Shown: in pieces, positions 52,512-61,977 of the stretch
Position numbering within the stretch: position 1 is the first letter of the stretch
Layout of the letters: every line of letters begins with the position of its first letter
Source of the DNA: Flavobacterium sp. W4I14
Lineage (GTDB): Bacteria > Bacteroidota > Bacteroidia > Sphingobacteriales > Sphingobacteriaceae
Assembly: GCA_030817875.1 (NCBI GenBank)
Contig: JAUSZU010000001.1
Coordinates: forward strand, 5,580,001 to 5,644,000
Reading direction: 5' to 3'
DNA: 64,000 nt
The notes under the pieces: generated by a model
Seen by the model: only the letters and a program-made list of their open reading frames with translations
Database searches by the model: none
What the model was told of the DNA's origin: nothing
Made by a program: the position numbers and the translations under genes

Positions 52512-52540
52512 TTGAGTGATGATTTAACGTAAAATATTTG
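52512..52540 (+). promoter_or_regulatory. Candidate promoter of the gldKLMN genes
   Basis: TTG at 52512-52514 and AATATTTG at 52533-52540 (one base from TAnnTTTG) are spaced 18 bp, in the range for Bacteroidota sigma factor sites. They lie between the hemD terminator and the gldK ATG at 52610. Confidence 0.4.
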
Positions 52541-52609
52541 CTTTTGTTGATAATTTCAGTGATTTTTGATAAAATTGCTCCTAATCGTGCTGTGCACACT
52601 ATAAAAAAT

Positions 52610-53935
52610 ATGAAGAAAATCTACCTTCTAGCTATTGTAGGTATAACTGTAATGCTAGCAAGCTGTGGTCATGGTGGCCAAGGCGAGCTGGTTGGTGCTT
52701 ATAACCGAAAATTCAAAAACGATAGAATCCCGCTAGGAATGGTTTATGTACCACCAGGGCATACCCCGCTGGGAGGATCGGATGAAGATATTACTTTCTC
52801 TCAGAATGGGCCAAGTAAAATGGTTACCATTAGCGCGTTCTTTATGGACCAGACCGAGATTTCCAATGCAGAATACCGCCAGTTTACCAACTGGGTACGC
52901 GATTCGATTGCAATTGTGATGATGGGCAACCCTCAACAATTTATGGTTACTCCAAAAGGAAATGCCGCAAACGCTGTTGGTGGAGAGAAATACATCGACT
53001 GGAAGAAAGTTGGACCAAACGGTTCCAACATTTGGCGCAATAAAGGTAGGGGTACAGCTGCTGCTCAGGTTAGCCAGTTAGATGGTATGTATTACTCAGG
53101 TTTAGATGCACTTCCAGGGAAAAAAGAACTGGATGTTCGTAAATTCGAATATTCTTATGCCGAATTAAATATGGAGAAAGCTGCTCTAGGACATAAAGAC
53201 CCAAACAGTAAACGCCAGGATTATATCGATCGTTATACCGTTGCTATTTATCCTGACACCATGGTGTGGAAAACAGATTATTCTTATTCACAAAACGATC
53301 CTATGGTACGTGGTTACTACAACCACCCTTCTTACGACGATTATCCTGTAGTTGGTGTGAGCTGGGAGCAGGCAAAAGCATTCTCTCATTGGAGAACAAG
53401 ATTGTACGATGGAGTTGCTACAGCAAGAAAATTACCCGCAGGATCTAGATCGGATTATAGATTACCAGCCGAAACTGAATTTGAATATGCAGCTAGAGGT
53501 GGCAATACCAAAACTAAATACCCTTGGGGAGGCCCTTACATTAGAAATACTAAAGGATGTTTACAGGCTAACTTTAAACCGGGCCGTGGCGATTATTCGA
53601 GCGATGGTGGTATTTATACCGTAGGTGTTAGATCGTATTTTCCTAATGATTATGGTTTGTACAACATGGCAGGTAATGTTTCTGAATGGACATTAACTGC
53701 ATACAATAAAGGTGCAAGCCCGTTATTGCATGATTTGAACCCGAATTTTACTTATGACGCTGGTGCAACCGACAGCAAATACAAAAAGCGTAAAGTAGTA
53801 AAAGGCGGTTCATGGAAAGATACTGGCTATTTTTTACAAAATGCCGTAGCTACATATGAATATCAGGATACACAAAGATCATATATTGGTTTCAGATGTG
53901 TTTCATCTTATCCTGGTACCGACCTAAGACATTAA
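52610..53935 (+). CDS. gldK: Type IX secretion lipoprotein GldK/PorK
   Basis: A T9SS outer membrane-associated ring lipoprotein of 441 residues. The signal ends in VMLASCG (Cys19). The body is a formylglycine-generating-enzyme (SUMF1)-like domain: GMVYVPPGHTPLGGSDE, FFMDQTEISNAEYRQFTNW, VSWEQAKAFSHWRT, SDYRLPAETEFEYAARGG and GLYNMAGNVSEW, KGGSWKDTGYF, IGFRC. I use ATG 52610; the 24 codons upstream in frame do not form part of the signal. Followed by gldL (40 bp), gldM, gldN. Confidence 0.95.
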   Translation: MKKIYLLAIVGITVMLASCGHGGQGELVGAYNRKFKNDRIPLGMVYVPPGHTPLGGSDEDITFSQNGPSKMVTISAFFMDQTEISNAEYRQFTNWVRDSIAIVMMGNPQQFMVTPKGNAANAVGGEKYIDWKKVGPNGSNIWRNKGRGTAAAQVSQLDGMYYSGLDALPGKKELDVRKFEYSYAELNMEKAALGHKDPNSKRQDYIDRYTVAIYPDTMVWKTDYSYSQNDPMVRGYYNHPSYDDYPVVGVSWEQAKAFSHWRTRLYDGVATARKLPAGSRSDYRLPAETEFEYAARGGNTKTKYPWGGPYIRNTKGCLQANFKPGRGDYSSDGGIYTVGVRSYFPNDYGLYNMAGNVSEWTLTAYNKGASPLLHDLNPNFTYDAGATDSKYKKRKVVKGGSWKDTGYFLQNAVATYEYQDTQRSYIGFRCVSSYPGTDLRH

Positions 53936-53975
53936 ACCAAACAAACTAAAAACTAAAGAAAAATATCAAAATTTT

Positions 53976-54779
53976 ATGGCAGCAAAGAAACAACCAGGCT
54001 GGTTACACGTAGCGATTTCATGGGGAGCAAGTATTGTAATTATCGGAGCGTTATTTAAAATTCTACACATTGGTGGAATTATGGGTAACTATATGATCGG
54101 GCTTGGTCTTGGTGTAGAGGCATTTTTATTCTTTTTAACAGGATTCTTTCCACCAGAGCCAGAACCAGCTTGGGAAAGAGTTTACCCTGAATTAAAACCA
54201 GATTTTAAAGGAGAGTTACCAACGGCATCAGCAAGACCAGTTGCAGCAACAGCATCGAATACGGCGGCCTTAGATAAAATGTTATCAGATGCTAAAATCG
54301 GTCCTGAATTAATTGAAAGCTTAGGCTCTGGTTTGCGTACTTTTGGTGATAAAGTAGCAACAATTTCTAATGTTGCAGATGCATCTACCGCAACCAACGA
54401 ATTTACTGGAAAAATTAAGACAGCTTCAGCTGGTTTCGATAACCTTAGTGCATCTTTTGATAAAGCCACTGCTAATTTGAAAGCAATGGGCGAGAGCACT
54501 GTAGATTCTCAGGCTTACCACGATCAGGTTAACAATTTAGCTAAAAATTTATCAGCTTTAAATGCAGTATATGAATTAGAATTACAAGATTCTAGTGCGC
54601 ATCTAAAATCGATGAATAAATTCTATTCAAACTTATCGTTAACCATGCAGAACTTTAACGAATCGATGGAAGATTCGAAACAGTTTAAAGAAGAGGTGAA
54701 TAAGTTGGCTAAAAACCTATCATCGCTTAATGCAATTTATGGCAATATGTTATCGGCTATGAACGGCCCACGTGTATAA
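53976..54779 (+). CDS. gldL: Type IX secretion inner membrane protein GldL/PorL
   Basis: The inner membrane component that, with GldM, forms the proton-driven T9SS motor. The 267 residues have two N-terminal membrane helices (about 8-26 with WLHVAISWGASIVIIGAL, and 38-56 with YMIGLGLGVEAFLFFLTGF), then PPEPEPAWERVYPEL, then a long cytoplasmic coiled-coil-like region (about 90-265). An acidic residue in the second helix (Glu49) is at the place of the glutamate important in other GldL proteins. Confidence 0.95.
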   Translation: MAAKKQPGWLHVAISWGASIVIIGALFKILHIGGIMGNYMIGLGLGVEAFLFFLTGFFPPEPEPAWERVYPELKPDFKGELPTASARPVAATASNTAALDKMLSDAKIGPELIESLGSGLRTFGDKVATISNVADASTATNEFTGKIKTASAGFDNLSASFDKATANLKAMGESTVDSQAYHDQVNNLAKNLSALNAVYELELQDSSAHLKSMNKFYSNLSLTMQNFNESMEDSKQFKEEVNKLAKNLSSLNAIYGNMLSAMNGPRV

Positions 54780-54821
54780 TTTGTTTAGTTTTTAATTTTT
54801 AAAGGAAAAGCTACATCAAAC

Positions 54822-56354
54822 ATGGCAGGCGGAAAAGAAACAACAAGGCAGCGGATGATCAATATCATGTATTTGGTATTGTTAGCTATGCTCGCCTTAA
54901 ACGTATCAGATACCATTTTAGATGCATTCAAAAATATCAACGATAGTTTGGATACTTCTAAAAACAATGTAAATACAAGTATTAATCAGTTATTTTCTGC
55001 CTTCGAAAATTCGAAGTTGAAAGAAGAGCCAGCCCGTGCACAGCCAATTTACGATAAGGCAAAACAGGCACAGAAGGCCGCTGATGATTTGAATAATTAT
55101 ATTGAAAGCATTAAAAAAGAATTTACCCAGGCAGGTGATGGAATTGATCCGGAAACTGACGATTTGGTAAATAGATCAAATCAGGATATTGCACAGAATA
55201 TCATGATTAATCAAAAAAAAGCAGATGAGTTGAAAAAGAGAATTAACGCCACACGCGAAAAATTAATCTCTTTATTAGACCCGGCTGATAGAGCGAATGT
55301 TTCATTCTCTCTCGAAGCTAAAGATCCTGCAAGAAAAAGAAAAGGGAACTGGCAGGAAACTTACTTTGGTGAGGGAACGCCATTAACTGCTGCGATGACG
55401 ATTTTAACCAAACTGCAAACAGATACCAAAAATGCTGAAGCAGAAGTAGTTAAAAAGTTGTTCGGAAATATGGATAAAGCACAGGTTAATCTGGATCAGT
55501 TTGCAGCAGTTGCAGTAGCACCTACTTCTTATGTAATCCAAGGTCAGCCATATACTGCTGAAGTATTTTTAACAGCCAGCGATTCGAGATCAACTCCTGA
55601 TATTACCGTTAATGGAAGTAAGTTATCCGTTAAAGATGGTAAGGGAACTTATAGCGGTGGTACAAGTAGTGTTGGGCAGTTTACCTGGGTTGGTACGGTT
55701 CGTGTTCGCCAAACCGATGGTCAGGTAAAAGAATATAAAACCCAACCACAAACTTATCAGGTAGCGAAACCATCAGCATCTGTTTCTTCAACAAAACTGA
55801 ATGTAATTTATGCAGGTATTTCGAATCCATTTACGGTCTCGGCAGCAGGCTTTCCACTAGAAAGTGTTCGTGCTTCCATTTCAGGAGGTTCAATGTCTGG
55901 TGGTAACGGAAACTATAATGTTAACGTTCCGGGAAGCATGGTTGGTCAGGAAGTGTCCATTAATGTATCTGCAAATAATGCTGGTAAAACGGTTAGCTTA
56001 GGCTCACAAAAATTCAGGGTTAAAGCCATTCCAGCTCCGGTAGCTAAGGTTGGTGGCCGCGCTGGAGGTGATGTAGCTTCCGTACAGCTAAAAAGCGAAA
56101 CTGAAATTGAAGCAGATCTGGATGATTTTCCCTTCGATGTTAAGTTTAAAATACAACGTTATAAGTTAACCATTATAAAACCTCGTTCTGATGCTGTTAC
56201 CATTCCTGGTAGTGGAGGAAGCTTCGCGGGTGCAGTTAAGGGTGCAATTAACTCAATTACGCCTGGTACAAGAGTATTTTTTGAAGATATTGTTTCTGTA
56301 GGACCAGATGGTCGTCAAAGAATTTTGCCTTCATTAGCGTTTAGCGTAAAATAA
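54822..56354 (+). CDS. gldM: Type IX secretion protein GldM/PorM
   Basis: Spans the periplasm from the inner membrane motor to the PorK/N ring. The 510 residues have a cytoplasmic TRQRMINIMYLVLLAMLALNVS (one membrane helix at about 12-33), a helical periplasmic domain (40-240) and beta-rich domains (about 245-510). The N-terminal AGGKETTRQRMIN and the rest are hallmarks of the family. Genes are in the usual K-L-M-N order, with only 42 bp from gldL and 7 bp to gldN. Confidence 0.95.
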   Translation: MAGGKETTRQRMINIMYLVLLAMLALNVSDTILDAFKNINDSLDTSKNNVNTSINQLFSAFENSKLKEEPARAQPIYDKAKQAQKAADDLNNYIESIKKEFTQAGDGIDPETDDLVNRSNQDIAQNIMINQKKADELKKRINATREKLISLLDPADRANVSFSLEAKDPARKRKGNWQETYFGEGTPLTAAMTILTKLQTDTKNAEAEVVKKLFGNMDKAQVNLDQFAAVAVAPTSYVIQGQPYTAEVFLTASDSRSTPDITVNGSKLSVKDGKGTYSGGTSSVGQFTWVGTVRVRQTDGQVKEYKTQPQTYQVAKPSASVSSTKLNVIYAGISNPFTVSAAGFPLESVRASISGGSMSGGNGNYNVNVPGSMVGQEVSINVSANNAGKTVSLGSQKFRVKAIPAPVAKVGGRAGGDVASVQLKSETEIEADLDDFPFDVKFKIQRYKLTIIKPRSDAVTIPGSGGSFAGAVKGAINSITPGTRVFFEDIVSVGPDGRQRILPSLAFSVK

Positions 56355-56361
56355 AAAGAAG

Positions 56362-57276
56362 ATGAAAAGGATTTTAAGTATTGCTATTTTAGTCTTGTTA
56401 ACCACGTTTGCTTTTGCACAAAAAAAGCCAACCAAGTTAGCACCAAAGAAAGCTGCACCTGTTGTTGCTGCACCCCCTGTGGCAGATACGGTTAAAGCCC
56501 CTGTTAGAACAGCTAAAAAGAAACTTAAGGTACCACCTAAAGATGGTTTCTATGCCCGTAAGGACATTGATAGTACTGAGATGGTTCCTTTGGCAGACGT
56601 AAGGGAAGAAGATGTTTTTTATGCAAAACGGATTTGGAGAGAAATTGACTTACGTGATACGGTTAACTCAGCCTTAAAATCGCCTAAATCTCGCCTGATT
56701 GATGTATTGATTGCCGCAATTAAGAAAGACGAACTGACAGCGTACTCTCCAATTGATAGTGCATTAAACGAAGATGATGCTTTTCTTAATCCAATGTCGG
56801 CAGATTCTGCTTCCAAATCGGCTTTAGGAACAGCAGAAGTTTCGAATAACAAAACCGGAACGGTTACTACTGTTGTTAATGATTTTAACCCAGAGTTATT
56901 CTTGAAATTCAGAATTAAAGAAGACTGGATTTTTGATACCAAACGTTCTGTTTTCGAGCCGCGTATTGTAGGTATTGCACCATTAAAATACAATGAGGTT
57001 TCTAAACAATGGCAACCGGTATTTTGGGTGTACTATCCGGAGGCTAGGGAGATTTTAACGAAAAAACGTTTGATTAATACCAATAACGATGCTTCTTCAT
57101 TGAGTTTCGATGATTTCTTTATCCGTCGCTTATTCAGTAGCTATATAGTTAAAGAGTCGAATCCTGGAGACAATAAGATCAGAGATATTATTATGGATCC
57201 TAGAGAAAGGTTGTACGAATCAGAAAGGATTAAAAAATCTGTTCTTGATTACGAACAAGGTCTTTGGGAATACTAA
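56362..57276 (+). CDS. gldN: Type IX secretion protein GldN/PorN
   Basis: The periplasmic ring partner of GldK/PorK. The 304 residues start with a signal peptide (MKRILSIAILVLLTTFAFAQ), then a Lys/Ala/Pro-rich region, then the conserved domain with FYAKRIWREIDLRDTVN, LFLKFRIKEDWIFDTKRS, IVGIAPLKYN and FDDFFIRRLFSSYI. Length fits. It is the last gene of the gldKLMN group and is closed by a terminator. Confidence 0.95.
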   Translation: MKRILSIAILVLLTTFAFAQKKPTKLAPKKAAPVVAAPPVADTVKAPVRTAKKKLKVPPKDGFYARKDIDSTEMVPLADVREEDVFYAKRIWREIDLRDTVNSALKSPKSRLIDVLIAAIKKDELTAYSPIDSALNEDDAFLNPMSADSASKSALGTAEVSNNKTGTVTTVVNDFNPELFLKFRIKEDWIFDTKRSVFEPRIVGIAPLKYNEVSKQWQPVFWVYYPEAREILTKKRLINTNNDASSLSFDDFFIRRLFSSYIVKESNPGDNKIRDIIMDPRERLYESERIKKSVLDYEQGLWEY

Positions 57277-57283
57277 CCTTATT

Positions 57284-57318
57284 AAAAGGCTTCGATGATA
57301 AATCGGAGCCTTTTTTGT
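57284..57318 (+). terminator. Terminator after gldN
   Basis: AAAGGCTTCGAT pairs with ATCGGAGCCTTT (one T-G pair), followed by TTTTTT. Eight to forty bases past the gldN stop codon. Confidence 0.9.
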
Positions 57319-57531
57319 TAACGTCATATTGTCATTGCAACAGAAGCACTGGTAAGAAAGGTGAAGTGAGGCATCTTACTAGTATGACAGGTCTATAAAT
57401 TAGTCGTCATTTCGGCTGGAGCGCAGCGGAATGGAGAAATCTTTGGCTTGTTCGTGATGTTTGTGCAGTCAGATGTTACCATCTTACACTTGATGAGGCC
57501 AATTTTTGATCAATGATTTTAGATTTACTTA

Positions 57532-57555
57532 TAGTCAGATGATAACATCTGACTA
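57532..57555. repeat. TAGTCAGATG hairpin
   Basis: TAGTCAGATG-ATAA-CATCTGACTA is a perfect 10-bp stem with a 4-nt loop. It has the core of the hairpin at 35932 but different outer pairs (TA/TA instead of CC/GG), so pairing is kept while the sequence differs. Confidence 0.75.
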
Positions 57556-57568
57556 CATAAAATTATAT

Positions 57569-57619
57569 CGTCATTTCGATCGTGGTGTTCCAAAGGAACT
57601 CCTTCGGAGGAGAAATCCT
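57569..57619. repeat. CGTCATTTCGA-type repeat, copies 3 and 4 region
   Basis: CGTCATTTCGATCGTGGTG ... CTTCGGAGGAGAAATCC. The copy at 57405-57443 reads CGTCATTTCGGCTGGAGCGC ... GGAGAAATC. Both share ends with 22056 and 36053. Confidence 0.6.
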
Positions 57620-57653
57620 AATTCTTCTTCAAAGAGAATCTGGGTTGAAATGG

Positions 57654-59456
57654 CTATTCCTGTTTGAAATAGGCCTGAAGGGTAATCATCTGTTTTTTAT
57701 TGAGCACTTCTGCCAGTTCCTTTTCGGTAGCCTCTTTAATTTTTTTAACCGATTTAAAATGGGTTAGCAATTTATCTGCGGTAGTTTTGCCGATACCTTC
57801 AATTTGCTCCAGTTCTGTTTTAAGTGTCCCTTGATCCCGTTTCTTGCGGTGGAAGGTAATCCCAAAGCGGTGGGCCTCATCACGTAGCTGTTGGATCACT
57901 TTTAAGGTTTCCGATTTTTTATCCAGATACAATGGATAGGAATCGCCTGGATAGAACAGTTCTTCCAAACGTTTAGCAATACCAATTACGGTAACTTTGT
58001 TTTCTATACCCAATAACTTTAAACTCTTCAGGGCCGACGAAAGCTGCCCCTTACCGCCATCAATGATGATGAGCTGAGGCAAAGTCTGGTTTTCATCCAA
58101 CATTCTCCTGTAGCGGCGGAAAACGGCTTCTTCCATAGTCGCAAAATCGTTAGGCCCCTCTACCGTTTTCACATTAAAATGGCGGTAGTCTTTTTTCGAT
58201 GGTTTTGCGTCTTTAAAAACGACTATTGCTGAAACCGGATATTTTCCCTGAAAGTTGGAGTTATCAAAACATTCTATGTGTTTTGGAAGCTGGGTTAAGC
58301 GCAGATCTTTCTGCATGGTCGTTAAAATACGATCGGTACGTAAATCGGGATTTAATTTTTCGTATTGATTAAGTTTCTCTTTTTTGAAGAACAATACATT
58401 TTTCTGCGAAAGTTCCAGGAGCTTTTTCTTCTCGCCGAGTTTAGGTACAGTAAATTTTAAACTTTCATCTTCTAACGACGGCTCAAAAGGAACAATAATC
58501 TCTTTAGAGGTGCTGTTGAATTTTGTCCTGAATTCTAACATCGCCAAAGTTAAAATCTCATCATCACTCTCATCCAATTGCTTTTTAACTTCGATGGTCT
58601 GCGTCTGGATAATTGTTCCATTCATCACCTTCAGGTAATTCACAAATGCATAGCGTTCATCTGATGCAATACTCACCACATCAACATTGGTAATGGCGCT
58701 ATTTACTACTGTTGATTTACTCTGGTATTTCTCCAATACTTCTAATCTCCTTGCGTATTGATGCGCCAGTTCGAAGTTCAGGTTTTCTGATGCCGATTTA
58801 ATAACCCCTTTAACATCCCGGATTACATTCCCGATTTTGCCATTCAGGATCTCTTTGATCTCACCTATATTTTTATCGTAGTCCGTTTCGGTCTGGTAAT
58901 TCTGACAAGGACCTTTACAGTTGCCAATTTGATATTCGAGGCAAACTTTAAATTTCCCCTCAGCTATATTCTTTTCTGTTAAAGGTAAGCTGCAAGTACG
59001 TAGTGGGTAGGTTTCTTTAATCAGATCCAAAATAGTATGCATCATGCCTATCGAACCATAAGGGCCAAAATAGGTAGAGCCATCTTTAATCACTTTCCTT
59101 GTCCAGTAAATACGGGGATAGTTTTCATTTTTAACAATAATCCAGGGATAGGTTTTGTCGTCCTTTAGGTTGATGTTAAATTTTGGCTGATGTTTTTTAA
59201 TTAAGCTATTTTCGAGTAACCAGGCGTCAATCTCCGTATCAACAATGGTGAATGTAATTTTGCGGATCTTGGATACCAATACCCTCGTTTTGCCATTAAA
59301 CTGGTTTCTGTCGCTATTAAAATATGAGCCTACACGGTTGCGCAGGTCTTTCGCCTTTCCAATATACATGAGCTTTCCATCAGCGTCCCAATACTGGTAA
59401 ACACCTGGTTTATGTGGAATAGCTGTTAATGCTGTTTTATGGTCGAAACTGCTCAT
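57654..59456 (-). CDS. uvrC: Excinuclease ABC subunit C
   Basis: Makes the two incisions of nucleotide excision repair. The 600 residues contain the GIY-YIG nuclease domain at the N-terminus (GVYQYWDADGKLMYIGKAKDLRNRV), the Cys-rich region (CSLPLTEKNIAEGKFKVCLEYQIGNCKGPC), a UVR/UvrB-binding helix (about 195-235), the RNase H-like endonuclease domain (LIIIDGGKGQLSSALK, VTVIGIAKRLEELFYPG, LIQQLRDEAHRFGIT) and a C-terminal HhH (LEQIEGIGKTTADKLLTHF). All regions are present. Confidence 0.96.
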   Translation of the reverse strand: MSSFDHKTALTAIPHKPGVYQYWDADGKLMYIGKAKDLRNRVGSYFNSDRNQFNGKTRVLVSKIRKITFTIVDTEIDAWLLENSLIKKHQPKFNINLKDDKTYPWIIVKNENYPRIYWTRKVIKDGSTYFGPYGSIGMMHTILDLIKETYPLRTCSLPLTEKNIAEGKFKVCLEYQIGNCKGPCQNYQTETDYDKNIGEIKEILNGKIGNVIRDVKGVIKSASENLNFELAHQYARRLEVLEKYQSKSTVVNSAITNVDVVSIASDERYAFVNYLKVMNGTIIQTQTIEVKKQLDESDDEILTLAMLEFRTKFNSTSKEIIVPFEPSLEDESLKFTVPKLGEKKKLLELSQKNVLFFKKEKLNQYEKLNPDLRTDRILTTMQKDLRLTQLPKHIECFDNSNFQGKYPVSAIVVFKDAKPSKKDYRHFNVKTVEGPNDFATMEEAVFRRYRRMLDENQTLPQLIIIDGGKGQLSSALKSLKLLGIENKVTVIGIAKRLEELFYPGDSYPLYLDKKSETLKVIQQLRDEAHRFGITFHRKKRDQGTLKTELEQIEGIGKTTADKLLTHFKSVKKIKEATEKELAEVLNKKQMITLQAYFKQE

Positions 59457-59528
59457 TATTTACAAAAATAGGATTCGAGAGGGATAATTTTGATTAAGTG
59501 GACGTCGATTTAGTGTAATTTATAATTT

Positions 59529-59639
59529 GGGCGTGCCCCTAAGCTGCGCAAAGGGTCAGGCTATCCGTTACAATCTTTTGTTGTCTTTCGGCTACGCTCA
59601 AGGCAACAACAAAAGGATTTCCACTGCTATCCTTCACGC
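59529..59639. repeat. GGGCGT closed structured element, copy 2
   Basis: GCGTG (59531-59535) pairs with CACGC (59635-59639). Inside, CCCC/GGG (59536/59553) and CTTTTG/CAAAAG with the extended CTTTTGTTG/CAACAAAAG stem at about 59574-59614. Sequence order and length match copy 1 (41061-41169), and the terminal stem differs by a paired T/A to G/C change. Confidence 0.75.
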
Positions 59640-59652
59640 AAGCCCTAAAGAA

Positions 59653-61872
59653 TTAAAAACCCAACTTCTCATCTAATTCTGTTGCACCTTCTTCCTGTTG
59701 CTGGTATTGGTTGCAATCGTAGGTGATGGAAACACCAGATTTTGGCGCCTCAAAATCAGCATGACTAATTTTTAAGGCCGGATTGGCGTAAACTCTTTTG
59801 ATAAAACCTGCAAAAATTGGTAAAGCAGTATTGGCACCTTCACCCTGGTTAGTACTGATAAAGTGGAATGCCCTGTCTTCACAACCAGTCCATATACCTG
59901 TTACCAATTGAGGAGTAATGGCCATAAACCAACCATCTGAGTTATTTTGGGTAGTACCCGTTTTAGCTCCAATAGGTGCGTTTACTTTGTATTTATAATT
60001 CAGCCTCGATCCGGTTCCGTTAGTTACTACACCTTTTAACATTCTGGTCATTACATAAGCAACCTCTTCACTCATGATCGGTTTTGGTATTTCCTTTTGA
60101 GAAAATAACACCACACCATTTTTGTCTTCAATTCTTAGTAAATAAATCGGCTTGGTATAGGTTCCTTTATTGGCAAAAGCGCCATAAGCACCAACCATAT
60201 TAAAAATTGACGAATCGAAAGTCCCCAAACAAATAGACGGAAATGCCGGAACATTAGGAATGCCCATTTTGGTCGCTAAGGTAGATACCGCAACCGGGCC
60301 AACCTGTTTCATTAAATAAGCGGTAACAAAGTTTTGTGAATAGGCCAATGCCTTCTGCAAAGTAATATTACCCGGTAAAGGTTTGCCTGAGTTTCTTGGC
60401 GTCCATGGTTCTCCATAACCATCTATTGTTACCGGTACATTTGGTACGGTGTAACATGGGGAATAACCATTTTCAATAGCTACAGCGTAAGTAAATGGTT
60501 TTGCAGTTGAACCCACTTGTCTGGTCCCCATTTTAACCTGATCGTATTTAAAATGCTCATAATTAATCCCCCCAACCCATGCTTTTACATGGCCATTGGT
60601 CGGATCCATGGTCATCATGGCATTACGCAACAACATTTTGTAGTAACGAACGGAGTCAATCGGTTTCATCACCGTATCGATATTTCCTTTCCAGGTAAAG
60701 ATGGTCATTTCTGTTTTAGTGTTAAAATCATCTTTAATTTCATCGTCTGATTTACCTTCCAGTTTTAACGATTTATAACGGTCTGATCTTTTAATACCCT
60801 GTTCAATCTGTAAAGCTTTATCCTTAAAAGGGTTTCTGCCTTTCCAGCTGGCGATAAACTGCGCCTGTAAGATCTTCATGTATTCTTTTTGCGCTTCTTC
60901 GGCATATACCTGCATATCATAATTCAATGTGGTATAAATTTTCAAACCATCGCGGTCTAAATCGTAAGGTGTGCCATCAGGTTTGGTAATCGACTGCTCC
61001 TGAAAAATGTTTTTGATATCATTTTTTAATACCGAACGGAAATATGGTGCAATACCATCGTTAACGGTTGCCGCATTAAAATGCAGGTTTAAAGGTTTCT
61101 CTTTTTGTTCGTCAAATTCTTGCTGAGTTAGAAGCTCAGATTTAACCATCATGGCCATTACGGTATTTCTGCGGTCTCTTGATCTTTCAGGGTGACGGGT
61201 TGGCGAGTACATGGTTATCCCTTTTTGCATCCCTACAAGCGTTGCAGCCTCTGTTAAAGTAAGTTTATCAGGGGTAGTATTGAAATAAACCCTGGCTGCC
61301 GATTTTATGCCATAAGCCTGGTTACCAAAATCAACCGTGTTTAAATACATGGTAATAATTTCCTCCTTGGTATAGTTGCGTTCTAATTTAACAGCAACAA
61401 TCCACTCTTTAAACTTGGTTAACACGAGGGAGAAAAAATTTAGGTTCGATTCTCTTGGAAAAAGATTTTTAGCCAATTGCTGTGTAATGGTACTTGCTCC
61501 TTGTTTTTTGCCGATTAAATTATAACCGATAATGGTGAAGGTACGTTTAAAATCTATGCCCGAGTGTTCTTTAAAGCGGGTGTCTTCTGTGGCAATTAGC
61601 CCATTGATTACATTTTCGGAAATATCTTTATAAGTAACATTCGACCTGTTTTGAACAAAGTAAGTGCCTAAAGGACGACCATCCTCCGCAATAATTTCTG
61701 AAGCCTGATTACTTTTTGGGTGTTCAATATCCCTGAAAGAGGGCAGCGCACCAAAAAGGCCCAGCCCGATCATCGAAATGAAAATGGCAAATAGGGCTAT
61801 TCCCCCGATAAGTATTTTCCAGATGACTAAACTATATCTTTTTGTTTCTTGTGCAGAAAGGGACTTATTCAT
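59653..61872 (-). CDS. Class A penicillin-binding protein (PBP1A type)
   Basis: A bifunctional peptidoglycan synthase of 739 residues. One N-terminal membrane helix (about 17-40) is followed by a transglycosylase (GT51) domain with IATEDTRFKEHSGID, GASTITQQLAKNLF and YLNTVDFGNQAYG, then a transpeptidase domain with GSTAKPFTYA (SxxK), SQNFVTAY (SxN) and AKTGTTQNNSDGWF (KTG). All active-site motifs are intact. C-terminus is acidic and Gln/Glu-rich. Neighbours: uvrC downstream, and the PorW-like gene upstream on the same strand. Confidence 0.96.
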   Translation of the reverse strand: MNKSLSAQETKRYSLVIWKILIGGIALFAIFISMIGLGLFGALPSFRDIEHPKSNQASEIIAEDGRPLGTYFVQNRSNVTYKDISENVINGLIATEDTRFKEHSGIDFKRTFTIIGYNLIGKKQGASTITQQLAKNLFPRESNLNFFSLVLTKFKEWIVAVKLERNYTKEEIITMYLNTVDFGNQAYGIKSAARVYFNTTPDKLTLTEAATLVGMQKGITMYSPTRHPERSRDRRNTVMAMMVKSELLTQQEFDEQKEKPLNLHFNAATVNDGIAPYFRSVLKNDIKNIFQEQSITKPDGTPYDLDRDGLKIYTTLNYDMQVYAEEAQKEYMKILQAQFIASWKGRNPFKDKALQIEQGIKRSDRYKSLKLEGKSDDEIKDDFNTKTEMTIFTWKGNIDTVMKPIDSVRYYKMLLRNAMMTMDPTNGHVKAWVGGINYEHFKYDQVKMGTRQVGSTAKPFTYAVAIENGYSPCYTVPNVPVTIDGYGEPWTPRNSGKPLPGNITLQKALAYSQNFVTAYLMKQVGPVAVSTLATKMGIPNVPAFPSICLGTFDSSIFNMVGAYGAFANKGTYTKPIYLLRIEDKNGVVLFSQKEIPKPIMSEEVAYVMTRMLKGVVTNGTGSRLNYKYKVNAPIGAKTGTTQNNSDGWFMAITPQLVTGIWTGCEDRAFHFISTNQGEGANTALPIFAGFIKRVYANPALKISHADFEAPKSGVSITYDCNQYQQQEEGATELDEKLGF

Positions 61873-61977
61873 TTTGTGTTGTTATTTTCCAATTATCTCC
61901 AGAATAGAAGATTTTGGATGCAAATTTATTAATTTTTTATAGAATAGGTTTTTCTCCACCAGCTTAAACCATATTAC

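Larger units (their letters stand above)
57277..57653. other. Intergenic region after gldN containing repeats
   Basis: No gene is visible. It contains a terminator for gldN (57284-57316), two CGTCATTTCG repeats (57405-57443 and 57569-57619) and two GTCAGATG hairpins (57468-57487 and 57532-57555). Confidence 0.7.
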